The notes: a model not told the origin generated them from the sequence alone. 12,547 nucleotides of DNA from Gammaproteobacteria bacterium (GCA_019634245.1 JAHQVR010000058.1:1-12547); one strand, 5' to 3'. Numbered from the stretch's first letter, positions 1 through 6,862 are shown. Numbers and translations are program-made.

Positions 1-365
1 CAAGGAGCACAAGAACCAGTAACGTGAGAAGTTGTTTGGAAAGTGATCGCTGAAGCATTTAAGGGTACCCCCAATTTTGTTATGTGCCCGAAAGGGCCGA
101 TACAGTAAAGTGAATAATCTGTTTGAATGATTCCTTTTTTTACCGGGACACTCTAGTAACAAATAAACACCCACACAAGTAGATTCAATGCATCAGAGTC
201 TTAAGCAGATGGGAATACCCAACGAATGTAGAGTTTTCTGTGGCCAACACTCTACGATCGGGTAGTATTAATGAGTTTATTGCAAGTGAAATCGGTGTTC
301 AGCTGCAGGGCGCAGGCGAGTATTTACCAACACTCATGGGGCGCAAAGACCTTCAAATTAGGGCA
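1..365. other. Intergenic stretch with no supportable gene
   Basis: No convincing gene lies here. Bases 2-22 read Lys-Glu-His-Lys-Asn-Gln then TAA on the plus strand and could be the end of a gene entering from the left, but six codons cannot prove it. Bases 86-97 form a perfect short hairpin (GCCC, GAAA loop, GGGC) with no T-tract on either side. Bases 228-233 and 250-255 are a 6-bp inverted repeat (GTAGAG / CTCTAC), also without a T-tract. A run of seven T lies at 135-141 without a clear stem before it. An open frame beginning with GTG at 240 has no good ribosome site and runs into the 3' end of the DUF2461 gene, so I do not call it. Confidence 0.4.
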
Positions 366-1040
366 CTAAAATTCCAGATCGTTCGCTTCACACACAAATT
401 TTACCAATGGTGCACACTGGCGAAACAGCTTGCTGGATTGCGCTACGAAATCTTTAGCGTACACCGACGAGACTTTTATCGACTGCACAGCAATGAAGTC
501 TTTGCGCTTTAAATCTTCAATTAAGGGGTGCTCGATCGCATAACCTGCGGGGGGTCTTTTCAATGTGTCACCCTGTAATTCAAATCCGTCCTTGGTGACA
601 AGCTTTCGAGTGAGCTTTTTCCATTCAGCCTGATGTTCATCCATTAGCATACGAACGTTTTTCAGGGTCGGGCTATCCGGGTGCCAGATGCCACCGGCGA
701 TAAACACATCGCCAGGTTCAATATGCAAATAAAACCCCGGAGCATGCACATCTTTACCGCGTTCGTGCCGAAACTGAATACCAATGTTGGTTTTATAGGG
801 TGTTTTGTCTTTGGAGAAACGTATATCGCGATGCACACGCATCAAAGAACCGCCCACTTTTTTTGGGCTAGCAATAAAGTGCGGGGAGATTTTTCGCAGT
901 GGCTCAGCCATGGTTTGAATGTATTCCAGCGCTGGACCACGAACCTCGTCTTCGTAGCGCTCTTTGTTTTGATCAAACCAAACACGGTTATTGTTGCTTG
1001 ATAAGTCGTTGAGAAATTTTACCGTTTTGCGGCTAAACAT
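366..1040 (-). CDS. DUF2461 (TIGR02453-type) family protein
   Basis: A 224-residue cytoplasmic protein of the DUF2461 family, whose function is not established. The family's N-terminal signature is clear: a phenylalanine-leucine start followed by N-N-N/R-x-W-F at residues 16-22 and K-E-R-Y-E-D-E-V-R just after. The central R-I/D-x-R-F-S-K-D-K-T-P-Y-K-T-N block follows, then G-x-Y-L/H-I-E-P and G-G-I-W-x-P motifs. The length matches the family and there is no signal peptide or membrane segment. The ATG is preceded by a strong GAGGAG-type ribosome site at the usual distance. The gene lies downstream of the RidA-family gene on the same strand, but a terminator separates them, so it probably has its own promoter in 1041-1154. 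Family assignment is firm; the biochemical role is unknown. Confidence 0.9.
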   Translation of the reverse strand: MFSRKTVKFLNDLSSNNNRVWFDQNKERYEDEVRGPALEYIQTMAEPLRKISPHFIASPKKVGGSLMRVHRDIRFSKDKTPYKTNIGIQFRHERGKDVHAPGFYLHIEPGDVFIAGGIWHPDSPTLKNVRMLMDEHQAEWKKLTRKLVTKDGFELQGDTLKRPPAGYAIEHPLIEDLKRKDFIAVQSIKVSSVYAKDFVAQSSKLFRQCAPLVKFVCEANDLEF

Positions 1041-1120
1041 AACTCTCTCCTCGTCAGTGTATACAGCGTGGCGCCACAGCTATAGTAACAGCGAGCCTGG
1101 CGTCACCAGAGCGCCTACCC

Positions 1121-1149
1121 ACTAGCCTTTTTGGGAGGCGACTTGTCAA
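1121..1149 (-). promoter_or_regulatory. Weak candidate promoter for the DUF2461 gene
   Basis: On the minus strand a perfect TTGACA (1144-1149) is followed after 17 nt by GCTAGT (1121-1126), a poor -10 match. It lies just downstream of the RidA terminator, where a promoter for the DUF2461 gene would be expected. A second possible -10, TATAGC near 1079-1084, lacks a good -35. Position supports it; the -10 does not. Confidence 0.22.
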
Positions 1150-1154
1150 CAGGC

Positions 1155-1187
1155 AAAAAAGCTCGCCACACTATCACTGCGACGAGC
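1155..1187 (-). terminator. Rho-independent terminator after the RidA-family gene
   Basis: Read on the minus strand, GCTCG (1183-1187) pairs with CGAGC (1161-1165) around a 17-nt loop that can pair further. Six T follow directly (AAAAAA at 1155-1160 on the plus strand). It begins 27 nt past the stop codon of the RidA-family gene and before the DUF2461 gene, so it marks a transcript end. Confidence 0.6.
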
Positions 1188-1214
1188 CTTCGGGTGGGGA
1201 CACAGGAGCTGACC

Positions 1215-1610
1215 TCAATCTGCTGCAGTGACTTCAACTTCGAACATCAACCCGGGGACCGCCAGCCGCGTGACACCCAGCCAAGTCATGGGTGGCGTGC
1301 ATTTCGCAGCACCCAAACGCGCCCCCAATACATCAACATGCTTCATAGTTTCATCCATGTCGGTGGAGAACACGTTTAAACGAGTGATGTTCGCCAGGCT
1401 CATATCCGCAGCCACCAGCACGGCTTCCAAATTGTCCATAGCCAAGCTCATTTGCTTGCGCATGTCGCCCACATGCTGGGGATTGCCCTCACCATCGACC
1501 GACGTTTGCCCAGCACAGTGCAGAGTGCGCCGAGTATCTTCAATAATTTCAGCTTGGTTATAGCCCACATTCAAAGACCAGGGCCAAGGATTCACGGCTG
1601 TTCGCTTCAT
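1215..1610 (-). CDS. RidA/YjgF/YER057c/UK114 family protein
   Basis: A 131-residue RidA-fold protein. Characterised RidA members hydrolyse reactive enamine/imine intermediates made by PLP enzymes; others in this superfamily act on different imines, so the substrate here is open. Visible family features are C-A-G-Q-T-S-V-D near residue 32, the G-D-M-x-x-Q helix, D-N-L-E-A-V-L, and the C-terminal T-R-L-A-V-P-G-L-M-F-E-V-E block. Arg115 there sits where canonical RidA has its catalytic arginine. I place the start at the ATG at 1610, with AGGAG ending 10 nt upstream. The frame stays open upstream to 1859, but that extension is translated from a 132-bp tandem repeat whose own start has lost its ribosome site, and its protein sequence is not conserved between repeat copies. 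A terminator follows the gene. Confidence 0.88.
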   Translation of the reverse strand: MKRTAVNPWPWSLNVGYNQAEIIEDTRRTLHCAGQTSVDGEGNPQHVGDMRKQMSLAMDNLEAVLVAADMSLANITRLNVFSTDMDETMKHVDVLGARLGAAKCTPPMTWLGVTRLAVPGLMFEVEVTAAD

Positions 1611-1704
1611 GATAGGAATTCTCCTGATTATCGAGTCAATGGGTCGGCTATTCACCGATGACGCTAGTATCCCAGCGATCACTGACAACCCTTTGTCAGG
1701 AGGG
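1573..1704. repeat. 132-bp tandem repeat, copy A
   Basis: This copy abuts copy B (1705-1836) with no gap and has the same length. I count 23 mismatches in 132 positions, about 83 percent identity, and no indel. Read on the minus strand it contains a 94-bp leader followed by the ribosome site, ATG and first twelve codons of the functional RidA-family gene. The 24 bp at its right end (1681-1704) are identical in both copies; the mismatches are concentrated in the left and middle parts. Because 132 is 44 codons, the duplication keeps the reading frame. Confidence 0.92.
1682..1699. promoter_or_regulatory. Perfect palindrome, copy A (possible operator)
   Basis: CTGACAA, four bases, TTGTCAG: a perfect 7-bp inverted repeat with a 4-bp spacer, about 72 bp upstream of the RidA-family start. 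It is identical in the second repeat copy although other parts of the repeat have diverged. It could be a binding site for a dimeric regulator or an RNA hairpin. No T-tract follows, so it is not a simple terminator. The adjacent WYL regulator is a possible but untested binder. Confidence 0.45.
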
Positions 1705-1742
1705 AAAGACCAGGGCCAAGGGTTCGAGTTGGTTCGTTTCAT
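1705..1742 (-). pseudogene. Relic of a second RidA-family start (first 12 codons)
   Basis: On the minus strand ATG at 1742 begins M-K-R-T-N-S-N-P-W-P-W-S-F, nearly the same as the functional M-K-R-T-A-V-N-P-W-P-W-S-L. Three of the differing codons are synonymous (Lys, Thr, Asn) and two early codons change the residue, as expected if this copy was once a working gene start. It then joins the right end of copy A, and no RidA body follows. The ribosome site is lost. It is either the stump of a collapsed tandem paralogue or a leader duplication. A short leader peptide is a less likely alternative. Confidence 0.55.
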
Positions 1743-1813
1743 GGCAGGCACTTTTCTGATTGTCGTGTCACGGGGCCGGCTCTTCACCGACGACACCAGT
1801 ATCCCAGCGACCA

Positions 1814-1831
1814 CTGACAACCCTTTGTCAG
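1814..1831. promoter_or_regulatory. Perfect palindrome, copy B (possible operator)
   Basis: Second identical occurrence of CTGACAA-N4-TTGTCAG, exactly 132 bp from the first. Two sites 132 bp apart could in principle allow cooperative binding or looping, but the spacing is fully explained by the duplication itself. Confidence 0.45.
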
Positions 1832-1937
1832 GAGGGTTGACCCTTAATTTGGCGATCATAGATAGCCTGATTTCAGGAGAGTTGAGTGCGATTAACGAAC
1901 ACCGACATTACCCAGCCAACAAGAGTTGACGCTGTGC

Positions 1938-2942
1938 CTAATTTAAGGACGAACTCGGGTTCCAGTGAGCCACAAGCTCAGCGCTCAATACAGACATCTC
2001 TGCCCGCACTGCATCACCTTTAATGATGGACACCCCAGAGGTGTGCTGCAGTAGCCAACGGGCCATATGCTTAGCAAAGCCGTTCATAAATACCATGTGT
2101 ACACCGTCTGGAACAGACTCCTCAAAGACGAAGCCGTGCTGGTAGCGAGAGTCATCCACCAAACGCACCACATCGTGCGAGAACAACACTTCCACACGCT
2201 GTAAATCTGCCGCGGTCTGCTGCTGTGCAAGATATTCCTGCAACGAATAACGACTGTGACGAGCAAATTGTTCGGGCAAAGGCTCAAACCGACTAATTCG
2301 ATCCAAGCGAAAGTCTCGATAGGCGTTACGCAGCCGGCACCAACCAATTAAATGCCAATGGGCGCTGTAATAGAAAAGCCCAATAGGTTCGATGCAACGC
2401 TGAACCTGGTCTTGAGATGCACCGGCAAGGTAATCGATATCAACCACTTGGCGACGAACCAGCACACTCCTACATTCTCTTAACCAGCTATCCCTGGCCA
2501 AGTCTGGCGCCACATAATTATCCGATAGCGTCTGCACGGCATGAAACGCATAACCAGTGGGCGACACTTCGATATCCGACTCCAAAGAGCTTAAGTAGTC
2601 TTTGTCTGTCTTATCCAATACGGCCCGCACTTTATTCAGTGCCAGCTGAAAATCAGCATAGCTGTCTCCATCCAAATTGCTCAATAAAAGTTTTTCACCG
2701 AACAACAGGCTGGCCGCTTCATCAATGGTAAAACTCACCGGAGGTAGGTGATAGCCTTTTTCTAGAAAATACCCAACACCTGCCTCAGAGCCAATCGGCA
2801 CTCCAGCATTTTCTAGTGTGCGGATATCACGGTAGATGGTGCGTTCGGTAACCTCAAAATGCTCAGCTAGGGACTGAGCCGTTACCACCGATCGCGTTTG
2901 TAGCATCAACAACAACGATGTCACTCGATCAAATCGCTTCAC
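1938..2942 (-). CDS. YafY-like transcriptional regulator, HTH_11 plus WYL domain
   Basis: A 334-residue DNA-binding regulator. Residues 1-60 form a DeoR/HTH_11-type winged helix with the typical M-K-R-x-D-R start, and T-E-R-T-I-Y-R-D-I-R-T-L-E (32-44) as recognition helix. About residues 150-222 are a WYL ligand-sensing domain, with W-H-L (196-198) standing where W-Y-L is usual and R-D-F-R-L-D-R-I at 209-216. A WCX-like C-terminal part follows. The start is GTG with only a modest purine stretch upstream, but homology begins exactly there. The gene lies 36 nt after the serine hydrolase gene on the same strand, suggesting co-transcription, and it precedes the duplicated RidA leader. Family members sense small molecules or nucleic acids; the effector here is unknown. 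The regulator might bind the palindromes at 1682 and 1814, which is inference only. Confidence 0.92.
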   Translation of the reverse strand: MKRFDRVTSLLLMLQTRSVVTAQSLAEHFEVTERTIYRDIRTLENAGVPIGSEAGVGYFLEKGYHLPPVSFTIDEAASLLFGEKLLLSNLDGDSYADFQLALNKVRAVLDKTDKDYLSSLESDIEVSPTGYAFHAVQTLSDNYVAPDLARDSWLRECRSVLVRRQVVDIDYLAGASQDQVQRCIEPIGLFYYSAHWHLIGWCRLRNAYRDFRLDRISRFEPLPEQFARHSRYSLQEYLAQQQTAADLQRVEVLFSHDVVRLVDDSRYQHGFVFEESVPDGVHMVFMNGFAKHMARWLLQHTSGVSIIKGDAVRAEMSVLSAELVAHWNPSSSLN

Positions 2943-2978
2943 AACACTATCCCGATGGGTGCGAGTGTGGCCAGCGGA

Positions 2979-4166
2979 TTAAACGAGTGCTTGATAGGCC
3001 GCGCTACGTATATCGTTTGCTAACGGATACAGAGAACCTAGGTATTGAGTCATGATAATGCCATTAAAACCCAGTGCTCGATCAATCCAGAAGTACGTTG
3101 AGGCGGCGCCTGCCCAGCCACCTTCTCCAGCACCCGTCAGAGACGAAGCCTGGCCGACATCCAGCATGACTCGACCGAATAAATTCCAGCCATAGCCCGA
3201 ATATAGGTTGTCATCAATGCCGATGGGACGTTGTGTATCGCTTAAGCGGTTTTGCCACATCATCTGCAGCATGGGTTGCGAGATATAAGCATCGCCGTCG
3301 ATCGTCTTACCCGTCTCAAGAAGCTGCATCGCTTTAAGGTAATCGGGCAACGTGGAATACAAACCATGACCGCCTCTGGCAAATGTTGCACAGTTCACTG
3401 GATAGCCAACCTCAATATCCAGAAGCTTTAGCGTTTGCGCCGTCCCTGCTGGCACCACAGGCTCGCTCAAATGCTTCAAGCCGTACATCGCAGCCAATCG
3501 ATGCTGTTTCGATTCCTCGACTCGAAAATCAGTATCAACCATATCCATCGGCTCTAAGAGTTGTTCGCGCATCAAGGCACTAAACTCCACACCACTAGCA
3601 ACCTCTAGCACACGTGCCAATACATCAATGGATAGGCTGTATTGCCAGCGCTCACCGGGTTGCGACGCCAAAGGCAGCGCTTGTAATTCTGCACAAAGCT
3701 GTTCCAACGAACGGGATGCATCGTCTGTCAGATTGCACTCCCGGTACAGTGGCGCAACAGGACAATGCAACAGAAAATCATACGACAGACCGGAGCGATG
3801 AGTCAGTAAATCCTCCACCGTCATTAACCGCTTCACCGGAACACGACTGCCATCACTTTGAACTACGTCGAATTGATCAAACCCATCGATGTAGTCAGCA
3901 ACAGGATCGGCTAGCCTTAAAAGACCTTGTTCCACTAGCCGCAGACACAGTATGGATACCAGGGGTTTCGTCATCGAATAGATTCGATAGATCGTCTCTC
4001 GATGCAGCGACACCTGCCTTTCCACATCGGCAAACCCCACAGAGCCATCGTCGATCAATTGCGCACCGTGATTCACCTGCCAGGCAATCCCTGGGAACTC
4101 ACCACGATCGATGTAGCCTTGGGCTATCCGCCCCAGTCGTTCCAAACGAGCAACATCAGCTTTCAT
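2979..4166 (-). CDS. Serine hydrolase, beta-lactamase class C / EstB-type esterase family
   Basis: A 395-residue SxxK hydrolase of the Pfam Beta-lactamase family. The nucleophile motif is S64-M-T-K67, the second motif is Y176-S-L, and a late E-G-G-W-A-G block near residues 348-353 takes the place of the KTG/HxG strand, as in EstB-like esterases. There is no signal peptide or lipobox, so it should act in the cytoplasm. That argues for an esterase or amidase role on a small substrate rather than antibiotic resistance or peptidoglycan work. The ATG has AGAGGA 5 nt upstream. The gene begins 10 nt after the HEAT-repeat gene and its ribosome site lies in that gap, so the two are very likely one operon. 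The natural substrate cannot be read from the sequence. Confidence 0.9.
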   Translation of the reverse strand: MKADVARLERLGRIAQGYIDRGEFPGIAWQVNHGAQLIDDGSVGFADVERQVSLHRETIYRIYSMTKPLVSILCLRLVEQGLLRLADPVADYIDGFDQFDVVQSDGSRVPVKRLMTVEDLLTHRSGLSYDFLLHCPVAPLYRECNLTDDASRSLEQLCAELQALPLASQPGERWQYSLSIDVLARVLEVASGVEFSALMREQLLEPMDMVDTDFRVEESKQHRLAAMYGLKHLSEPVVPAGTAQTLKLLDIEVGYPVNCATFARGGHGLYSTLPDYLKAMQLLETGKTIDGDAYISQPMLQMMWQNRLSDTQRPIGIDDNLYSGYGWNLFGRVMLDVGQASSLTGAGEGGWAGAASTYFWIDRALGFNGIIMTQYLGSLYPLANDIRSAAYQALV

Positions 4167-4176
4167 CTTTATCCTC

Positions 4177-5178
4177 TCACTGGTTTAACGAACCAGCAAC
4201 AGCATTCACTCGCGCTTCTTCATCCGTACTCAGTGTGAGTTGACGTAACGCTTGCAGAGCCCCTTGACGGGTGATCGGTGCTTCTTGGACATTTTCCGCA
4301 ACCGATAGCAAAGTATAGATAACCGCCTGATCGTCAACTGCATTGGTTATAAACGAATAAGTAATCGATTGTCTGACTTTCGGATCCGAATCATTCAACC
4401 CCGCAAGCAACGTATCGGTGGCCTCGCCAGGATCACTTATCCTAGCCAAGGTACTGTAACTACGCCTTCGTACCATCGGATCATCATGGCCAATCAAAGG
4501 AGTGATGTGGTTCAGAATATCTGTTCGTTGCTCGTCATCAATGTCTGCAGGCCTGGCGAGGATGTTAATGGCTGATACTAACGTTCCAGGGTCCGATTCT
4601 CCACTCAATACGCGCATCGCAACATCACGCGCAGCCGGGTCCTTGGATTGCACCTTGTTCAACAATAAAAAGCCCGCCTGCTGGGATTCCACATTACCCG
4701 AATACAACATCTCTTCGGCCAACGGCACCAGGGCCGGATCGTCAAGTTCTCCGAGTAAATTCGCCAAACGTTTTAACCGCTGTGGGTCCGCTTCAGAACG
4801 AAATTCTTGCATCACAGCTTCAGCAAATGCCGGATCGCTGTTTAACAAGTCGGTTAAACGTTCAATTTCCGCATCATCCCAGGTACCCAGCGCAACCGTG
4901 GCGACAGCTTCATCGACGGGTACGAACTCCGCATCCGGTGCTGGCAAGCCATCGGGTTCAACGACTACGTCGGCAACAGATTCTGACGAGCTGAGCTGAT
5001 CGGTGTTGGGATTAGCAGCGACCTCCTCGTTCGTTGGTGCAGGAATCTCACTCACCGCCGATCTGTCACGAACAACCTCTATCGCAACCTCAGGCGGGTT
5101 AAAAAATCGATAGACAAAAAAAACCGCCACGGCAACGAGTGCCGTGGCGGCGATGTTACGGATCGTAGACACAGTCAT
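4177..5178 (-). CDS. Membrane-anchored HEAT-repeat protein
   Basis: A 333-residue protein with one N-terminal hydrophobic segment (about residues 9-26, ending Y-R-F-F) and no cleavage site, so probably anchored in the inner membrane with its body in the periplasm. Residues 30-95 are an acidic, Pro/Ser-rich linker. From about 95 to the end there are alternating helices with HEAT-type signatures: D-D-P-A-L-V-P-L-A near 155, D-D-P-M-V-R-R-R near 232, D-S-D-P-K-V-R-Q near 268. HEAT solenoids bind proteins; no catalytic motif is visible. The ATG at 5178 is the first start after an in-frame stop; AGAGGA lies about 13 nt upstream, rather far, so translation may be modest. It precedes the serine hydrolase gene by 10 nt and follows the lipoprotein gene by 60 nt. 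The partner protein is unknown. Confidence 0.82.
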   Translation of the reverse strand: MTVSTIRNIAATALVAVAVFFVYRFFNPPEVAIEVVRDRSAVSEIPAPTNEEVAANPNTDQLSSSESVADVVVEPDGLPAPDAEFVPVDEAVATVALGTWDDAEIERLTDLLNSDPAFAEAVMQEFRSEADPQRLKRLANLLGELDDPALVPLAEEMLYSGNVESQQAGFLLLNKVQSKDPAARDVAMRVLSGESDPGTLVSAINILARPADIDDEQRTDILNHITPLIGHDDPMVRRRSYSTLARISDPGEATDTLLAGLNDSDPKVRQSITYSFITNAVDDQAVIYTLLSVAENVQEAPITRQGALQALRQLTLSTDEEARVNAVAGSLNQ

Positions 5179-5206
5179 CGGTAGTCAGCAATCCTCTAAT
5201 CATTCA

Positions 5207-5223
5207 CTCGCTAAGCAAGCGAG
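5207..5223. other. Short hairpin between the lipoprotein and HEAT genes
   Basis: CTCGC, a 7-nt loop and GCGAG form a 5-bp stem in the 60-nt gap between two minus-strand genes. The only T-rich flank (CGTTTTA) is on the plus-strand side, where no gene needs terminating. It might attenuate or process a joint transcript, but it is weak. Confidence 0.25.
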
Positions 5224-5238
5224 CGTTTTAAGACAGCC

Positions 5239-5934
5239 CTATGGGAAACCGATACCAAAATATCGAGTCTCAGCGCTTCCAGGCTCATCAGCTTGAGTCC
5301 AACCCAGCGGTGAAAAATCAACAGGATCGGTTGCCTGGTAGAACATTACCACGTTGTTGCAATCCACATCGGTGCTGACCATGCCATAGGCATCATTGTC
5401 ATCCAGACGAACATTCAAGAAGCTAATCTGATTGCGCAGTTCAGCCCAGGTTTCTGGCCCGACAATGCCATCAGGATCGAGACCATTGTTAGTTTGGAAC
5501 GCAACCACCGCGGCTTCGGAGTTAGGACCTAAATCTGCATCGTCGATGTCCGTTAACGATTCAGTGGTATCGAAGTGTCCTGCGCAGAAAACAATTCGCT
5601 GAATACCACGCGTGTATTCACTTTGCTTATGCGGTCCAGCTCGACTGACCGTACAGTTGTTACTCCAATCTGCATCGCTGGAATCAGGATCGGAACCCAC
5701 GACACCCATACACGGGCCGTCGCCACCGGCGTTTCCATCAGTGCCACCGTCGAGGCCGTTAGCATCGGTACCGCCATCCAGGCCGCCGTCTAATCCATCA
5801 GTGCCACTATCCAAGCCGCCGTCCAAACCATCGGTGGTTTCATCATCACCGGATCCACCGCCACACCCCACCAGCACTAAGCTGAGAGCAAGCAGTGCAA
5901 TATAATTCACTATACCGCCTCTACGTATTTTCAT
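5239..5934 (-). CDS. Lipoprotein with Asp/Gly/Thr linker and peptidoglycan-binding-like domain
   Basis: A 231-residue predicted lipoprotein. A basic start, a hydrophobic stretch and lipobox L-V-G-C (Cys24) indicate signal peptidase II processing. Residues 35-72 are a flexible Asp-Gly-Leu/Thr repeat. About residues 120-170 resemble a PG_binding_1 domain: V-V-A-F-Q (143-147), N-G-L, D-G-I-V-G-P-x-T-W (155-163), then A-E-L. Such domains usually tether proteins to the cell wall. The remaining C-terminal 60 residues, with a D-C-N-N motif and aromatic residues, match nothing I recognise. GAGG lies about 8 nt before the ATG. The next gene on this strand, 60 nt on, is the HEAT protein, also an envelope protein, so they may share a transcript. 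No enzymatic motif is seen. Confidence 0.85.
   Translation of the reverse strand: MKIRRGGIVNYIALLALSLVLVGCGGGSGDDETTDGLDGGLDSGTDGLDGGLDGGTDANGLDGGTDGNAGGDGPCMGVVGSDPDSSDADWSNNCTVSRAGPHKQSEYTRGIQRIVFCAGHFDTTESLTDIDDADLGPNSEAAVVAFQTNNGLDPDGIVGPETWAELRNQISFLNVRLDDNDAYGMVSTDVDCNNVVMFYQATDPVDFSPLGWTQADEPGSAETRYFGIGFP
5719..5832 (-). repeat. Low-complexity coding repeat (Asp-Gly-Leu/Thr linker)
   Basis: This DNA encodes residues 35-72 of the lipoprotein. It is built from degenerate GLDGG and GTDG units after the lipidated cysteine. The repetition is clearer in protein than in DNA because codons vary. It is likely a flexible spacer between the outer membrane and the folded domain, and prone to length change by slippage. 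Confidence 0.7.
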
Positions 5935-5966
5935 TTGACAACCTCATGTCAGAGCTATTGATCAAG

Positions 5967-5979
5967 CGCCCTTCGGGCG
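5967..5979. other. GC-rich hairpin in the divergent intergenic region
   Basis: CGCCC-TTC-GGGCG is a perfect 5-bp inverted repeat with a 3-nt loop, in the 279-bp space between the divergent lipoprotein and GST genes. It falls about 33 nt upstream of the lipoprotein start and could lie in its 5' leader. No T-tract follows. The rest of this space (5980-6213) shows no tRNA fold, no credible gene and no consensus promoter that I can defend. Confidence 0.3.
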
Positions 5980-6219
5980 GCAACGGACATGCACATACGG
6001 CACCAAACCCCATATCCGCTCAAAAGCATAGTTCAAAGAAAGTCCAAAATCAGCTCAACTATTTACCACATCAGGTTCTGTTCGGATCTGATACAGCCCA
6101 GTCAATACCGTGTATGGCACTGAGCGACTGGCGAATTACATCCTGAAGGCGTAGGAACCGAGAACGGGAATAACTTTGTAAACTATTAAAAACCACCGCC
6201 GAGCGCACAGGAATTGGTC

Positions 6220-6855
6220 ATGACACCCACCCTCTATGGTGATGAGCAATCGGGGAACTGTTACAAGGTTCAGCTGCTGTTCAGTCACTTAAACATCGCC
6301 CACGAATTTGTACCGATTGACATACTCAACGGAGAGACCCAAACCGACCGTTTTCGTTCGAAAAACCCGAACGCAAAAATACCGTTGGTGGAATTAGCTA
6401 ACGACCAATACTTAACTGAATCGAACGCGATCCTAAATTTCTTCGCTCACAATACCGAACTGCTGCCCAAGGACAATTGGCTTCGGGCACAAATTTTATC
6501 GTGGCAATTTTTCGAACAATACAGCCACGAGCCGTTTATCGCCGTCGCAAGATTCATACAACATTATCTGGGATTACCCGAAGAGCGCACGGATGAGTAT
6601 CGCACCAAACATGAAGGCGGCTACAAAGCATTGGATGTCATGGAGCAGACGTTGACCCAACAGGCCTTTTTAGTCGGCAACACGTTCACCATCGCTGACA
6701 TTAGTTTGTATGCGTATACCCATGTGGCCCACGAAGGTGGGTTCTCACTGGATCGCTATCCCGCCGTTGATCGTTGGCTCAACGATATCTCGAAGCTGCC
6801 CAATCACCAACCGATGGGCTCAGTAAATAATGCTGGCGATCACGCAAGGTATTGA
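6220..6855 (+). CDS. Glutathione S-transferase family protein
   Basis: A 211-residue cytosolic GST with both expected domains. In the N-terminal thioredoxin-like half, the putative catalytic Ser11 is in S-G-N-C-Y-K, the cis-proline is Pro55 in K-I-P-L-V-E, and the glutathione gamma-glutamyl contact is E67-S68 in T-E-S-N-A-I. The C-terminal all-alpha half shows the N-capping box T-I-A-D-I-S-L-Y-A-Y. The D-I-L-N-G-E-T segment fits a bacterial GST subgroup of unknown substrate. I choose ATG at 6220, with AGGA at 6209-6212 at good spacing; an in-frame TTG at 6214 is less likely because it overlaps the ribosome site. The gene stands alone, divergent from the lipoprotein gene and with its own possible terminator. 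It could detoxify electrophiles or reduce peroxides. Confidence 0.9.
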   Translation: MTPTLYGDEQSGNCYKVQLLFSHLNIAHEFVPIDILNGETQTDRFRSKNPNAKIPLVELANDQYLTESNAILNFFAHNTELLPKDNWLRAQILSWQFFEQYSHEPFIAVARFIQHYLGLPEERTDEYRTKHEGGYKALDVMEQTLTQQAFLVGNTFTIADISLYAYTHVAHEGGFSLDRYPAVDRWLNDISKLPNHQPMGSVNNAGDHARY

Positions 6856-6862
6856 TTCTTGA

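Larger units (their letters stand above)
1705..1836. repeat. 132-bp tandem repeat, copy B
   Basis: This is the upstream (minus-strand sense) copy of the direct repeat. It carries the same leader, the same palindrome at its right end and a second RidA-like start. In copy A the ribosome site reads AATCAGGAG; here the matching bases read AATCAGAAA, so the start has probably lost function. A weakly similar stretch further right (about 1850-1880, ATG at 1859) might be a decayed third copy about 15 nt shorter, but I am not sure of that. Confidence 0.92.

Noticed and set aside
1..22. Possible last codons of a plus-strand gene ending TAA at 20-22
   Set aside because: Six codons are too few to support a gene, and another frame also stays open for a few codons before its stop at 25-27.
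240..512. A 90-codon plus-strand frame starting with GTG at 240
   Set aside because: No ribosome site, recognised domain or family match. Its second half is antisense to the 3' end of the well-supported DUF2461 gene.
1573..1836. Whether the two direct repeats are part of a CRISPR array or an insertion-sequence footprint
   Set aside because: Units are 132 bp, abut without spacers and contain gene sequence. There are no terminal inverted repeats, target-site duplications or transposase gene.
1609..1929. Plus-strand frame through the 132-bp repeats with a repeated protein pattern
   Set aside because: The repetition comes from the DNA duplication. It has no ribosome site or family match and lies opposite the RidA leader.
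2979..4166. Antibiotic-resistance (AmpC-like) reading of the beta-lactamase-family protein
   Set aside because: There is no signal peptide, no KTG motif and no divergent ampR-type gene. The W-x-G-type third motif fits EstB-like esterases better.
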